Numbered from the stretch's first letter, positions 36,465 to 45,229 are shown. The stretch is DNA of 64,000 nucleotides from an uncultured Dysgonomonas sp. (GCF_934668725.1 NZ_CAKUOF010000003.1:1-64000), one strand, 5' to 3'. Notes: a model not told the origin generated them from the letters alone. Translations and numbers: made by a program.

Positions 36465-38009
36465 TTAAAGAGGCATATTGCCATGTTTGCGTTTTGGCTT
36501 ATATTCGGTCTTTCTTTCGAGAGTCTTTAAAGATCTGATTATTTTATGGCGGGTCAGAGCCGGATCAATAACCTCATCTACAAATCCTTTTTCATCAGCA
36601 ATATAAGGGTTGGTAACCTCTTCCCTGTATTTCTGAGTCAGTTCCTTTTTAAGCACCACCGGATTCTCCGATTCGCTCAACTCTTTTCTGTAAAGGATGG
36701 CAATTGCTCCATCGGGTCCCATTACTGCAATTTCGGCTGTAGGCCATGCAAAACTAAAATCGCCACCAATACCTTTGCTATTCATTACGATATATGCACC
36801 ACCGTAAGCTTTACGCAAGATTACTGTAATCTTGGGGACTGTTGCATAAGTATATGCATACAGTAATTTCGCTCCATGACGAATAATACCATCATGCTCC
36901 TGATCTGTTCCGGGTAAAAATCCGGGAACATCTTCCAGTGTTATAATAGGTATATTAAACGAATCACAGATATTGATAAAACGAGCTGCTTTTATAGACG
37001 AGTCAATATCCAATGTTCCAGCCATCACCTTAGGTTGATTGGCTACAATACCTACCACCTGACCATCCAAACGGGCAAATGCTGTAAATATATTGGCTGC
37101 ATGGTTTTCGGCAACTTCCAAAAATTCGCCTTTGTCGACAATCAGCTTTACAATATCTTTTACATCATAAGGTTTATCAGGATCATCGGGTACGATATTT
37201 CTCAGGCTCTCCTCTACCCTGCTGATCGGATCTTCCGATTGTATGAGTGGAGGATTCTCCATATTATTGGATGGAAGGTAAGAAAGAAGTTTCTTTACTC
37301 CTAAAATTGTATTCTCATCGTCATTGTAAACAAAGTCTGCAACACCCGATTTAGTTCCATGAACAGATGCACCTCCTAAATCTTCGGTAGATACAGTTTC
37401 ATTCAGAACTTCTTTCACCACATTAGGGCCTGTTACAAACATATAGCTTGTGTCGGCTGTCATAAATATGAAATCGGTAAGAGCGGGAGAGTATACTGCT
37501 CCACCGGCAGCAGGTCCCATTATTACCGAGATCTGAGGGATTACTCCCGATGACATTACATTCCGTTTGAAAATATCAGCATAACCATTCAAGCTGCTTA
37601 CCCCCTCTTGAATACGGGCACCACCCGAATCAATAAGCCCGACAACAGGTGCTCCGGTTTTTAGAGCCATATCCTGTATTTTTACAATTTTAGCGGCATG
37701 CGAAATACCCAATGAGCCTCCCAATACACTAAAGTCTTGTGAATAGGCATAGACCAATCTTCCGTTTACAGATCCGTATCCGGTAACTACTCCATCGCCT
37801 AAAGCTTCAACCGATTTACCAAACGAACCGCCTCCTACCGGAGGTGTATAAGCATCTGTTTCTTCGAATGTTCCTTCATCGAACAATAACAGAATACGTT
37901 CGCGGGCAGTTAACTTTCCTCGCTGATGTTGTTTCTTATAGTATGCTTCACCATACTGCTTATTTAATAGCTTTTCTCGAGCTACAAATTGTTCGTAAAT
38001 TTTTCTCAT
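36465..38009 (-). CDS. Acyl-CoA carboxylase carboxyltransferase subunit (propionyl/methylmalonyl-CoA type)
   Basis: A 514-residue carboxyltransferase of the propionyl-CoA carboxylase beta / methylmalonyl-CoA decarboxylase alpha family. It has GKLTARERILLLFDEGTF at the N-terminus, GLIDSGGARIQEGV (acyl-CoA oxyanion hole), and LEDVPGFLPGTDQEHDGIIRHGAKLLYAY split by the family's GIIRHGAK. It is first in a three-gene operon with biotin carboxylase and carrier. Together they would interconvert propionyl-CoA and methylmalonyl-CoA. The nearby cobalamin riboswitch fits, because methylmalonyl-CoA mutase needs B12. Confidence 0.9.
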   Translation of the reverse strand: MRKIYEQFVAREKLLNKQYGEAYYKKQHQRGKLTARERILLLFDEGTFEETDAYTPPVGGGSFGKSVEALGDGVVTGYGSVNGRLVYAYSQDFSVLGGSLGISHAAKIVKIQDMALKTGAPVVGLIDSGGARIQEGVSSLNGYADIFKRNVMSSGVIPQISVIMGPAAGGAVYSPALTDFIFMTADTSYMFVTGPNVVKEVLNETVSTEDLGGASVHGTKSGVADFVYNDDENTILGVKKLLSYLPSNNMENPPLIQSEDPISRVEESLRNIVPDDPDKPYDVKDIVKLIVDKGEFLEVAENHAANIFTAFARLDGQVVGIVANQPKVMAGTLDIDSSIKAARFINICDSFNIPIITLEDVPGFLPGTDQEHDGIIRHGAKLLYAYTYATVPKITVILRKAYGGAYIVMNSKGIGGDFSFAWPTAEIAVMGPDGAIAILYRKELSESENPVVLKKELTQKYREEVTNPYIADEKGFVDEVIDPALTRHKIIRSLKTLERKTEYKPKRKHGNMPL

Positions 38010-38115
38010 CTTATTACTATAAAGGCTCTAAACCTATTTAATATATTCACCAAATAACACACTTATTATTAAACCAATACGACATTTTACGGTTTAACAG
38101 GACTCTATATTTATC

Positions 38116-38123
38116 CAAAATTA
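38116..38123 (-). promoter_or_regulatory. Second -7 box, between riboswitch and carboxylase operon
   Basis: On the minus strand TAATTTTG fits TAnnTTTG, 106 bp upstream of the carboxyltransferase ATG. If active, the operon has a B12-independent promoter. No -33 TTG was found. Confidence 0.35.
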
Positions 38124-38133
38124 GCGGTACAAG

Positions 38134-38159
38134 TTATAAAAAAGAAGAATTATAATTCT
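38134..38159 (-). terminator. Possible terminator downstream of the riboswitch
   Basis: AGAATTATAATTCT (38146-38159) is a perfect palindrome and is followed on the minus strand by TCTTTTTTAT. The stem is AT-only, so its strength is doubtful, but position and T run fit an intrinsic terminator about 115 nt past the aptamer. Confidence 0.35.
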
Positions 38160-38228
38160 CTTTCAATCCACAAAATGACAATATGTAAAGATAATGACAG
38201 AATATTTACCAATCGTAAACATCTATAG

Positions 38229-38270
38229 CTAAGATTCTTTGCTTTGTTTCCCGAAAGCATCCGAATTCAT
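38229..38270 (-). CDS. 13-codon ORF directly after the riboswitch
   Basis: An ATG 4 nt beyond the 3' end of the aptamer opens a short frame coding MNSDAFGKQSKES before TAG. It is the only ORF between riboswitch and possible terminator. It may be a leader peptide, a relic of a lost gene, or chance. No homology is claimed. Confidence 0.25.
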   Translation of the reverse strand: MNSDAFGKQSKES

Positions 38271-38273
38271 TTA

Positions 38274-38454
38274 TTTTGGCAGGTCTTCTGACTTACTTCA
38301 TCCTGAACATCCTTCCCGTTTCATATTAAGAAACAGTGGTATAGAGTATTGCTCGGGAACTATTGGCGAAGCTTACAGCAGCGGGTCTGTTCCCGATTTT
38401 CACAGGATTCCCTTTTCATTATTCTTTCAGCAATGTGACCGAATAACACCAAAA
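38274..38454 (-). ncRNA. Cobalamin riboswitch
   Basis: Read on the minus strand, the RNA shows the conserved B12 core in order: GGGAAUCCUGUGAAAAUCGGGA, here cited as GGGAA at about 38411 and AUCGGGAACAGACCCGC (about 38382-38398), then CUGCUGUAAGC, CCACUG (about 38334-38339), GGGAAGGAU and AGUAAGUCAGAAGACCUGCC at the 3' end. The ends pair through UUUUGG/CCAAAA (P1; 38449-38454 with 38274-38279). It should bind adenosyl- or methylcobalamin and reduce expression of what follows. The downstream gene on this strand is the acyl-CoA carboxylase operon, 265 nt away. Confidence 0.9.
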
Positions 38455-38462
38455 CGATGCTA

Positions 38463-38470
38463 CAAATATA
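38463..38470 (-). promoter_or_regulatory. -7 box driving the riboswitch transcript
   Basis: TATATTTG on the minus strand lies 8 bp before the first paired base of the aptamer. Transcription would therefore begin at the riboswitch itself, not in the upstream lipoprotein gene. Confidence 0.6.
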
Positions 38471-38513
38471 AGTCATTTATTTTATCTATATCTCCTGCTG
38501 AGTTCTTTCTGCT

Positions 38514-39371
38514 TCAGCAGCCAACACTTTCATGCAAACCTACGACTTTGACTAATTGGCCTTTGTCGGCAAATGACGAAAGATAAACCGTTGGTCTATA
38601 AAGATTATAGTGATATGTAGTATTCAACACCAAATCTGGAAAGCCATCATTATCAATATCACCAATGAGTAAAACTTCAAACATAGCATCTTCAAAATAA
38701 GGAGCTGATGCCAGCAATTGATTTATTTCTTTTCCGTCCTTATTCCCCTTGATATATAGTTTATAATTACTTACAATCATTTCATCTTTATTGTACTCAG
38801 CAGGTTTTAAATCGCCTGTTGAATATAGCGTATACGATGAGCCATTATACGTAAATGTCATTTTCTCATTCGGTTCAATAAAATCTTTGTCTAATGGTAT
38901 TGTCTTTATCTCGTGAGATGACAAACGAGGCGAACTACTTATCAAGACCAAAGAAGTATCAATATGAGAAGTCTTAACTTCCCACCCTGTCCACTCTGAT
39001 GAGTTGTGTTCGTTTTCATCCAAAACAACATCAAAAGCTTTTTGAATACTGAGAGTGGTAGGTGCAATATAATATCGCCCTCTATCCCGAAAAATACCAA
39101 ACCAGCCTTTATGTATCATTTCGGGAGATGTTTCATCTCCATGAAAAACACCTGTCGATAATACAAACAAAGGTAAATCTTTAGTTTTAGGATAAAGCTC
39201 TTCATCTATCCATTCCATATTATTAAGAAGGGAATCCGAACCTGCAATGCTGTCTTTTACTGCCAGAGCATCTCCTGCCATCTGAATATCACTTTCATTC
39301 TTCGTTTTTGACGTCTCTTTACAAGCTATTAACGAGACACATGCCAATACCAGTACTATTATTTTTTTCAT
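38514..39371 (-). CDS. Lipoprotein with VCBS/FG-GAP-like calcium loop
   Basis: A 285-residue lipoprotein: signal peptide with lipobox LIAC (Cys17). The C-terminal region has GDIDNDGFPDLVL, a DxDxDG loop typical of FG-GAP/VCBS or EF-hand-like calcium sites. The rest is beta-rich with no enzyme motif. It ends in HESVGC. It lies upstream of the riboswitch on the same strand but is separated from it by a promoter. Function is unknown. Confidence 0.65.
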   Translation of the reverse strand: MKKIIVLVLACVSLIACKETSKTKNESDIQMAGDALAVKDSIAGSDSLLNNMEWIDEELYPKTKDLPLFVLSTGVFHGDETSPEMIHKGWFGIFRDRGRYYIAPTTLSIQKAFDVVLDENEHNSSEWTGWEVKTSHIDTSLVLISSSPRLSSHEIKTIPLDKDFIEPNEKMTFTYNGSSYTLYSTGDLKPAEYNKDEMIVSNYKLYIKGNKDGKEINQLLASAPYFEDAMFEVLLIGDIDNDGFPDLVLNTTYHYNLYRPTVYLSSFADKGQLVKVVGLHESVGC

Positions 39372-39486
39372 TATATTACCAAAATTATTTTAAGCAATAA
39401 TCCGAATCAGTTATTGAATTATTTTATCTATTTATATAAGGATCAGGGAACAGCTAGACAAAGAAAAAAGAACTCGTGAAAAAATT

Positions 39487-39590
39487 GTAACTTTTGTAAC
39501 TTTTGTAACCTTTTCAACTATTAATCACTAATAAACAACGAATTAACGAATATAAAAAAGTAACACTCAGTAGTCACCTTTGTCACCTTA
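39487..39590. repeat. Tandem 9-nt repeats in the gap before eno
   Basis: Three consecutive units GTAACTTTT, GTAACTTTT, GTAACCTTTT (39487-39514) and two units GTCACCTTT, GTCACCTTA (39573-39590) share a 9-nt period. The same type occurs at 575-601. The 488-bp gap 39372-39859 otherwise holds only promoter-like boxes (TACTTTTG at 39597 and the eno -7 box). Confidence 0.45.
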
Positions 39591-39789
39591 ATTGTTTACT
39601 TTTGTAGCTAATGACACTTTTTCATAACACTATTCAGTTACTGATTGACATTAATAGTAAATATATAATGCAACGTTATTTAAGTATAACACTTAGTTGC
39701 ACTTATGCTTACCAGAGTATAACAAAAGGTCTAAATCCTTAAAAAGCATTTTAGACTACAAAAGTATTTCAATAAACGAAAAAAAGAAG

Positions 39790-39797
39790 TATTTTTG
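39790..39797 (+). promoter_or_regulatory. eno -7 box
   Basis: TATTTTTG fits TAnnTTTG, 62 bp before the enolase ATG. No -33 TTG at the right distance. Confidence 0.45.
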
Positions 39798-39859
39798 TTA
39801 CGCAAACGTGAAAAGTAAAATTTAGGACATATTATTTATTCAAACTAAAATAAACAAAC

Positions 39860-41155
39860 ATGAGAATCGAACGTATTTTCGGACGTGAAATCTTGGACTC
39901 AAGAGGAAATCCAACAATCGAAGTTGACGTAACACTAGAGTGTGGTGCATTTGGACGTGCTGCTGTTCCTTCAGGAGCATCTACAGGAGAGCATGAAGCT
40001 CTTGAACTTCGTGACGGAGACAAAAAAAGATACTTAGGTAAAGGTGTACAAAAAGCTGTAGAGAACGTAAACAATGTTATCGCTCCTGCACTTATCGGAG
40101 ACTGTGCTTTGGATCAAAGAGGTGTTGACCTTAAAATGATCGCTCTTGACGGAACTCCTACTAAATCTAAATTGGGTGCTAACGCTATTCTTGGTGTTTC
40201 TTTAGCTGTTGCTAAAGCTGCTGCCAATGCTCTAGATATTCCATTGTACCGTTATATTGGTGGTACTAATACGTATACTCTTCCTGTACCTATGATGAAC
40301 ATCATCAATGGTGGATCTCACTCAGATGCTCCTATCGCATTCCAAGAGTTTATGATTCGTCCGGTTGGTGCTGCTTCTTTCAAAGAAGGTTTGAGAATGG
40401 GTGCTGAAATTTTCCACGCTCTTGCAAAAGAATTCAAAAGCAGAGGTCTTAGTACTGCTGTTGGTGACGAAGGTGGTTTCGCTCCTAAATTAAACGGTAC
40501 CGAAGATGCTCTTGAATCTATCCTTAAAGCTATCAAAGCTGCAGGATATGAGCCAGCTAAAGACGTAACTATCGCTCTTGACTGTGCTGCTTCTGAATTT
40601 TTCGATAAAACTGCTAAAGTTTACGATTATACTAAATTTGAAGGTCCTAACGCAGCAAAACGTACTTCTGCTGAACAAGCTGCTTTCTTGAAAGAACTTT
40701 CTGAAAAATACCCTATCGATTCTATCGAAGATGGTATGGACGAAAATGACTGGGACGGATGGAAAAACCTTACCGATGCTATCGGCGACAAAGTTCAACT
40801 TGTTGGAGACGACTTGTTTGTAACTAACGTTGATTTCTTGAAAAAAGGTATCGAACTAGGTTGCGCTAACTCAATCCTTATCAAAGTTAACCAAATCGGT
40901 TCTCTTACTGAAACATTGGATGCTATCGAAATGGCTCACCGTGCAGGTTACACTTCGGTAACTTCTCACCGCTCAGGTGAAACTGAAGATGCTACAATTG
41001 CTGACATCGCAGTTGCAACTAACTCTGGACAAATCAAAACCGGTTCTTTGAGCCGTTCTGACCGTATGGCTAAATACAACCAACTACTTCGTATCGAAGA
41101 AGAATTGGGCGACAAAGCTGTATATGGTTACAAACGTGTACAACGCAAAAAATAA
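39860..41155 (+). CDS. eno: Enolase
   Basis: Glycolytic 2-phosphoglycerate dehydratase, cytoplasmic. It has GREILDSRGNPTIEVDV and PSGASTGEHEALELRD near the N-terminus, the loop VGDEGGFAP, and the signature ILIKVNQIGSLTETL with the catalytic Lys, then SHRSGETEDATIAD. Length of 431 residues is standard. Codon use is strongly biased toward a few codons, as expected for a highly expressed gene. It is monocistronic, between its own promoter and terminator. Confidence 0.99.
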   Translation: MRIERIFGREILDSRGNPTIEVDVTLECGAFGRAAVPSGASTGEHEALELRDGDKKRYLGKGVQKAVENVNNVIAPALIGDCALDQRGVDLKMIALDGTPTKSKLGANAILGVSLAVAKAAANALDIPLYRYIGGTNTYTLPVPMMNIINGGSHSDAPIAFQEFMIRPVGAASFKEGLRMGAEIFHALAKEFKSRGLSTAVGDEGGFAPKLNGTEDALESILKAIKAAGYEPAKDVTIALDCAASEFFDKTAKVYDYTKFEGPNAAKRTSAEQAAFLKELSEKYPIDSIEDGMDENDWDGWKNLTDAIGDKVQLVGDDLFVTNVDFLKKGIELGCANSILIKVNQIGSLTETLDAIEMAHRAGYTSVTSHRSGETEDATIADIAVATNSGQIKTGSLSRSDRMAKYNQLLRIEEELGDKAVYGYKRVQRKK

Positions 41156-41181
41156 GAAGTAATTCTTATTGACTTTATAAC

Positions 41182-41214
41182 AAAAGCCGATATTCAAATT
41201 GAATATCGGCTTTT
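41182..41214. terminator. Bidirectional terminator between eno and ppa
   Basis: AAAAGCCGATATTCAA (41182-41197) and its exact complement (41199-41214) form a near-perfect hairpin followed by T-rich sequence on both strands. It separates convergent genes. Confidence 0.9.
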
Positions 41215-41236
41215 ATTTTATCCTATAAAAGGCATT

Positions 41237-41860
41237 TTATATCCCGCACATATTAAAATACTCATTATAATCCTCTATCGAACGTCTTATAACCTCATAG
41301 GCCACATCAACATTATATACATGAGTTAACACACATTTACGCTCGGTATCCCCCGGAATATCTTTGTAGGTAGTAAAGTAATGCTTCAAACGATCAATAA
41401 CAGCAAAAGGCACATCACTGATGTCACGATACGAGCTATAAATGGCATCATTATCCAGAACCGCAATCAATTTATCATCGGCTTGCCCATGATCTATCAG
41501 ACGAAAGCCCCCTATCGGACGTGCATTTACAATAATATCTCCATGTGTAATATCTTTCTCGGTCAATACACAAATATCTATAGGATCATTATCTCCAACT
41601 ATATCGGTTCGGTCAAGTCTATCATTACTCAGTTCTGCGACCCGAGGGCCACTTATTGTCTGAGGTAGAAATCCATATAGTGCAGGTATGATATTCGAAT
41701 ATTTCTGAGGACGATCTATACACAAATATCCCGTCTGCTTATCCACCTCATATTTTACGGTATCCGTAGGAACAATCTCAATAAATGTTCTTACTACTTC
41801 AGGGGCTTCGTTTCCCAGTGAGATACCATGCCAAGGGTGTGATTTATATTTTTTAATCAT
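41237..41860 (-). CDS. ppa: Inorganic pyrophosphatase (family I)
   Basis: Hydrolyses pyrophosphate and drives biosynthesis. The active-site segment GDNDPIDICVLTE carries the metal-binding aspartates. IEIVPTDTVKYEVDK and LIAVLDNDAIY also fit family I. ATG at 41860 gives 207 residues beginning MIKKYKSHPWHGISLG, like Bacteroidota homologues. The longer frame starting TTG at 41923 would begin on the -7 box and is rejected. Confidence 0.93.
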   Translation of the reverse strand: MIKKYKSHPWHGISLGNEAPEVVRTFIEIVPTDTVKYEVDKQTGYLCIDRPQKYSNIIPALYGFLPQTISGPRVAELSNDRLDRTDIVGDNDPIDICVLTEKDITHGDIIVNARPIGGFRLIDHGQADDKLIAVLDNDAIYSSYRDISDVPFAVIDRLKHYFTTYKDIPGDTERKCVLTHVYNVDVAYEVIRRSIEDYNEYFNMCGI

Positions 41861-41920
41861 TCTATTATATGAATTTATTCGTTCTGCTTTATCAAAAGTA
41901 AAAAATCCATAAGGATATTT

Positions 41921-41928
41921 CAAATATA
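41921..41928 (-). promoter_or_regulatory. ppa -7 box
   Basis: TATATTTG on the minus strand lies 60 bp upstream of the chosen ATG and overlaps the rejected TTG start, which supports the shorter protein. Confidence 0.5.
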
Positions 41929-41989
41929 GAAACTATATTTTCTTCTTTTTATTATGTGTTATCATTATTCTTTTCACAAAAGGAAAGAA

Positions 41990-42922
41990 TTATCGTTTAT
42001 CTATATTTCGCGGATGGTGCTCGATTATCTCCTGGCGAAGGTATTCCCGATCCAAATGAGTATAGATTTCGGTAGTCGTTATTTTTTCGTGTCCCAACAT
42101 TTGTTGTATAGCCCTTATATTGGCACCACCTTCCAGCAAATGAGTGGCAAATGAATGCCTGAAAGTATGGGGGCTTATATTTTTTTTGATTCCTGCCTGA
42201 TCTGCATATTGTTTTATAAAGTGAAATACCATAATACGAGATATCGCGGTACCTCTTTTACTAAGAAAGACGATATCTTCCGACCCTTTCTTTACATCAA
42301 TAAGTTTCCGGTCGAGCAGATAATTACCTATTTCTTTTATCGCAGTATGGGAAATAGGTACCAGACGTTGTTTACTACCTTTACCTTCGACCCGAATAAA
42401 ACCATCATCCAAAAATAGATCCGAAAATTTAAGATTGGTCAACTCAGAAATACGTAATCCGCAACTATAAAGCATTTCAATTATAGCACGGTTACGCTGT
42501 CCTTCTTTTGTTGAAAGATCTATTATGGATATAATATTTTCTATTTCCTGAAGACTCAAAACCACAGGAAGCTTAAGCCCAATCTTAGGTGTTTCCAACA
42601 ACTCTGTCGGATCGTTCTGGATATAACCATCTAAAATCAAAAAGTTAAAGAAAGACCTCACTCCCGATAAGATACGTGCTACGGAACGGGCATTAATTCC
42701 TAAATCGTACAATTGTGTTACAAATTGCTGAAGATCCTCTAAGTGGATTTGCTGAAGTTTCAGATTTTCAGTTTCAAAGTATTGGAGCAATTTTGTCAAA
42801 TCATCGAGATATGCCGCTATAGAGTTCGGCGAAAGTGCTTTCTCTAATAACAAATAAGACTTATATCTAGATACTATACTGCCTGATTTATTTATGTCTT
42901 CTACAGATGCCATAAGCTTCAT
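41990..42922 (-). CDS. xerD: Tyrosine recombinase XerC/XerD
   Basis: Site-specific recombinase that resolves chromosome dimers at dif. N-terminal SAM-like domain about 14-100. The catalytic set is complete: Arg157 (CGLRISEL), Lys181, His252 and Arg255 (HTFRHSFATHLL), His278 (LGHEKI) and Tyr287 (EIYTHLD). Length of 310 residues fits XerD. No integrative element is nearby, which favours the housekeeping role. It diverges from the ftsB-like gene. Confidence 0.93.
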   Translation of the reverse strand: MKLMASVEDINKSGSIVSRYKSYLLLEKALSPNSIAAYLDDLTKLLQYFETENLKLQQIHLEDLQQFVTQLYDLGINARSVARILSGVRSFFNFLILDGYIQNDPTELLETPKIGLKLPVVLSLQEIENIISIIDLSTKEGQRNRAIIEMLYSCGLRISELTNLKFSDLFLDDGFIRVEGKGSKQRLVPISHTAIKEIGNYLLDRKLIDVKKGSEDIVFLSKRGTAISRIMVFHFIKQYADQAGIKKNISPHTFRHSFATHLLEGGANIRAIQQMLGHEKITTTEIYTHLDREYLRQEIIEHHPRNIDKR

Positions 42923-42953
42923 TCCTTAAATGAGATCTTATATCTCACCAATA

Positions 42954-43002
42954 CAAAAATACACCTATTTATCTATCATCTGATTAAATATCTTTATATT
43001 TG
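42954..43002. promoter_or_regulatory. Divergent -7 boxes for xerD and the FtsB/DivIC-like gene
   Basis: TATTTTTG on the minus strand (42961-42954) serves xerD, and TATATTTG on the plus strand (42995-43002) serves the septum gene, 30 bp before its ATG. Clear -33 boxes are lacking. Confidence 0.5.
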
Positions 43003-43032
43003 TACAATATTGACTTTTCGAATCATTCAGAT

Positions 43033-43335
43033 ATGGAACAATTAAAAAGAATCGGAAGATACATCCTGCGGAAATTCAGCAAAATACAGTTGACTATAAT
43101 TGTCGTTCTGATTATCTGTTGCTTTGTTATCGGAGATAGCAATATCTTCTCTCGTTTGAGTTACGATCTTGAAATCCGAGATTTGAAAAATCAAATCGAA
43201 TATTACCAAGAAAAAACAGAGACGGACAAACGCAAATTAAACGAACTACGTTCTGACAAAGACAATATTGAGAAATTTGCAAGAGAAAATTATTTGATGA
43301 AAAGAGAAAACGAAGAAGTATTTATAGTCGAATAA
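43033..43335 (+). CDS. FtsB/DivIC family septum formation protein
   Basis: A 100-residue bitopic divisome protein: short cytoplasmic part, one helix (TIIVVLIICCFVIGDS), then a periplasmic coiled coil (about 50-80) and the conserved C-terminal DKDNIEKFARENYLMKRENE. In the family it joins FtsL/FtsQ to activate septal synthesis. ATG at 43033 is chosen; an upstream TTG at 43000 lies within the -7 box. The next gene follows 19 bp later. Confidence 0.9.
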   Translation: MEQLKRIGRYILRKFSKIQLTIIVVLIICCFVIGDSNIFSRLSYDLEIRDLKNQIEYYQEKTETDKRKLNELRSDKDNIEKFARENYLMKRENEEVFIVE

Positions 43336-43354
43336 TTTCACAGAACTATTACTT

Positions 43355-43702
43355 ATGAACAAAACCAAAGATTTTATATTTAAACTGTCGGCTTTATTGA
43401 TTCTCGCAGCTGCCATATCATATCTATTCAATCCGGTAGTTGCTGCATATATAATGGCAGTAGGTGTAACCGGTTTTGCGGCTATAACATTCACAACTCC
43501 CTATCCAGGTAAAAGCTTAAGAGGTAAAAGGCTTTTCAGCATACAAATATTTGGAATTGTTTTTATGGCTATCGGAACATATTTGATGTTTGCTCAAAAG
43601 AATGAATGGGTTATTTCAATGCTTGTAGCTGCATTCTTACTTCTATATACTACATTTATGCTTTCAAGGGAGTACGAAAAAGAGAAGAAGGACAAAGAAT
43701 GA
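43355..43702 (+). CDS. Small polytopic membrane protein, function unknown
   Basis: A 115-residue protein with four predicted membrane helices and a very basic/acidic C-terminal tail (REYEKEKKDKE). I assign no family. It follows the FtsB/DivIC-like gene by 19 bp and is probably cotranscribed with it, which may link it to the cell envelope (inference). Confidence 0.7.
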   Translation: MNKTKDFIFKLSALLILAAAISYLFNPVVAAYIMAVGVTGFAAITFTTPYPGKSLRGKRLFSIQIFGIVFMAIGTYLMFAQKNEWVISMLVAAFLLLYTTFMLSREYEKEKKDKE

Positions 43703-43706
43703 ATCC

Positions 43707-44144
43707 TCAATCTATTGAATAAACATAAGTCGTTATTTGGTACATTTTCCGTTTTCGTTTTCTAAGTTTAGCTGCAGTAAACCACGCTTTCGGATCACTT
43801 AAATTAAGCCCTCCAATTATTACAGCAGCACCGCTATATGATGGCGGAGGTGGAGCAACCAACATATACTTAAGTTCTTCTTTAATTGAATTATTTAAGT
43901 AGTCTATCGAATACTTTTCTTTACCAACCTCGTACAAAGTTTTATAGTCTGCATACTTATCTATTGCCTGAGGATGTTTTAAATATTCAGTCTCAAGCAC
44001 AATATTCATTTTCAATTGTAGCTTACGTTCATCTTTCAACCGGCTTTTAGAAACCTCCAGACTTTGACTCCTTACACATAGGGTTAAGGATAATAATATG
44101 CCAGGAATAAAAATAAACTTAAGGTTAGAAATTCTTTCTATCAT
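43707..44144 (-). CDS. Secreted hypothetical protein
   Basis: A 145-residue protein with an N-terminal hydrophobic segment ending LTLCVRSQS, read as a signal peptide. The rest is charged with a PPPPSYSG stretch and a basic LRKRKRKM patch near the C-terminus. No family recognised. It is convergent with the previous gene (4-bp gap) and has 242 bp of AT-rich, gene-free DNA upstream. Confidence 0.5.
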   Translation of the reverse strand: MIERISNLKFIFIPGILLSLTLCVRSQSLEVSKSRLKDERKLQLKMNIVLETEYLKHPQAIDKYADYKTLYEVGKEKYSIDYLNNSIKEELKYMLVAPPPPSYSGAAVIIGGLNLSDPKAWFTAAKLRKRKRKMYQITTYVYSID

Positions 44145-44356
44145 CAGTCAGTTGTGTAAATAGATAGTATTAATAGTGCCCTAAAATAGCTATTCTTTCG
44201 TTAGAAGACAATATGATTAACACTATATAAGACTTATCATTTTAGAAAAAGATTTAATAATAAGATTATTAAACCAACTTCTAGTCTTCAATAAAAAGCT
44301 GGAGATTATGCTTTCTAAAATCGGTCTTTTTAACTAGATTAGTCTAATTTTATTGG

Positions 44357-44364
44357 TACATTTG
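44357..44364 (+). promoter_or_regulatory. -7 box for the DUF3298 lipoprotein gene
   Basis: TACATTTG fits TAnnTTTG, 22 bp before the ATG at 44387. Confidence 0.45.
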
Positions 44365-44386
44365 CACATAGATTTATAAAAGTCTT

Positions 44387-45229
44387 ATGAAACAGATCAA
44401 CATCTATTTAGCGATATTGTGCGCAATTGCAATGTCTTTGTTTTCTTGTAATACGAAGAAAACACCAACTCGTGATAATATTATTGAATTTGACACAATC
44501 CATTCCGTACAAAACTATTACTGGGACAATGATTTTACTCAGCCTTCATGCAATTTGAAACTGACCTTTATCTATCCTGTATCTTATGATGATAAAGCTA
44601 TTTTAGATTCATTGCAGCGTATCTTTGTATCTTGTTTCTTTGATGAAACATACGGTCTATACAATCCCAAAGATGCAGTAGCAAATTATGGAAAAGCATA
44701 TATAGAGAATTACAAAGAGGATGTAAAAATATTCTCCGAGAATAACGATTCGCATGACGATAGAGAAGAATTCTTCTCTTATTATGAAACAACATCTAAC
44801 CAAATTATATTTAACCAGGCGGATATTCTTGCATTTCAGGTTACTCAGTCTAACTACAAAGGTGGAGCCAGTTCCTATGAATTTCTAAAGAACTATGTGA
44901 TCAACCTAAAAACAGGCAAGCTGATTACCGAAGATGATATTTTCAAACCCGGATATGAGAAACTTTTAACCCCTATTTTTAAAGATTATTTGATAAAATC
45001 GAACAAAGTTCAATCCGTTAATGAACTGGAAGATTTAGGATATTTTGGTATTGACGAAATGGCTCCTAATGACAACTTCTTATTAGATACAAAGGGAATC
45101 ACTTATGTATTCAACAAAGGAGAATATTCGGCCTACAAGCTCGACGCTATCAAAGTTTTTATTCCATTCAATGAGATAGATCTCGCTTTGAAAGATGACT
45201 CTCCAATCTCACAACTTATCACTAAATAA
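44387..45229 (+). CDS. RsiV/DUF3298-like lipoprotein
   Basis: A 280-residue lipoprotein with lipobox LFSC (Cys21). The middle has NYKGGASSYEFLKNYVINL and KTGKLITEDDIFKPG, the pattern of the DUF4163/DUF3298 pair known from the periplasmic part of the anti-sigma factor RsiV, which binds lysozyme in Bacillus. No sigma gene is adjacent, so a sensing role is speculation. It is probably monocistronic. Confidence 0.72.
   Translation: MKQINIYLAILCAIAMSLFSCNTKKTPTRDNIIEFDTIHSVQNYYWDNDFTQPSCNLKLTFIYPVSYDDKAILDSLQRIFVSCFFDETYGLYNPKDAVANYGKAYIENYKEDVKIFSENNDSHDDREEFFSYYETTSNQIIFNQADILAFQVTQSNYKGGASSYEFLKNYVINLKTGKLITEDDIFKPGYEKLLTPIFKDYLIKSNKVQSVNELEDLGYFGIDEMAPNDNFLLDTKGITYVFNKGEYSAYKLDAIKVFIPFNEIDLALKDDSPISQLITK

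Noticed and set aside
41861..41923. N-terminal extension of the pyrophosphatase from a TTG start
   Set aside because: The TTG lies on the likely -7 box and homologues start near the downstream ATG.
41990..42922. Tyrosine recombinase as sign of an integrated mobile element
   Set aside because: It fits XerC/XerD in length and motifs and there is no tRNA target, relaxase, phage or cargo gene nearby.
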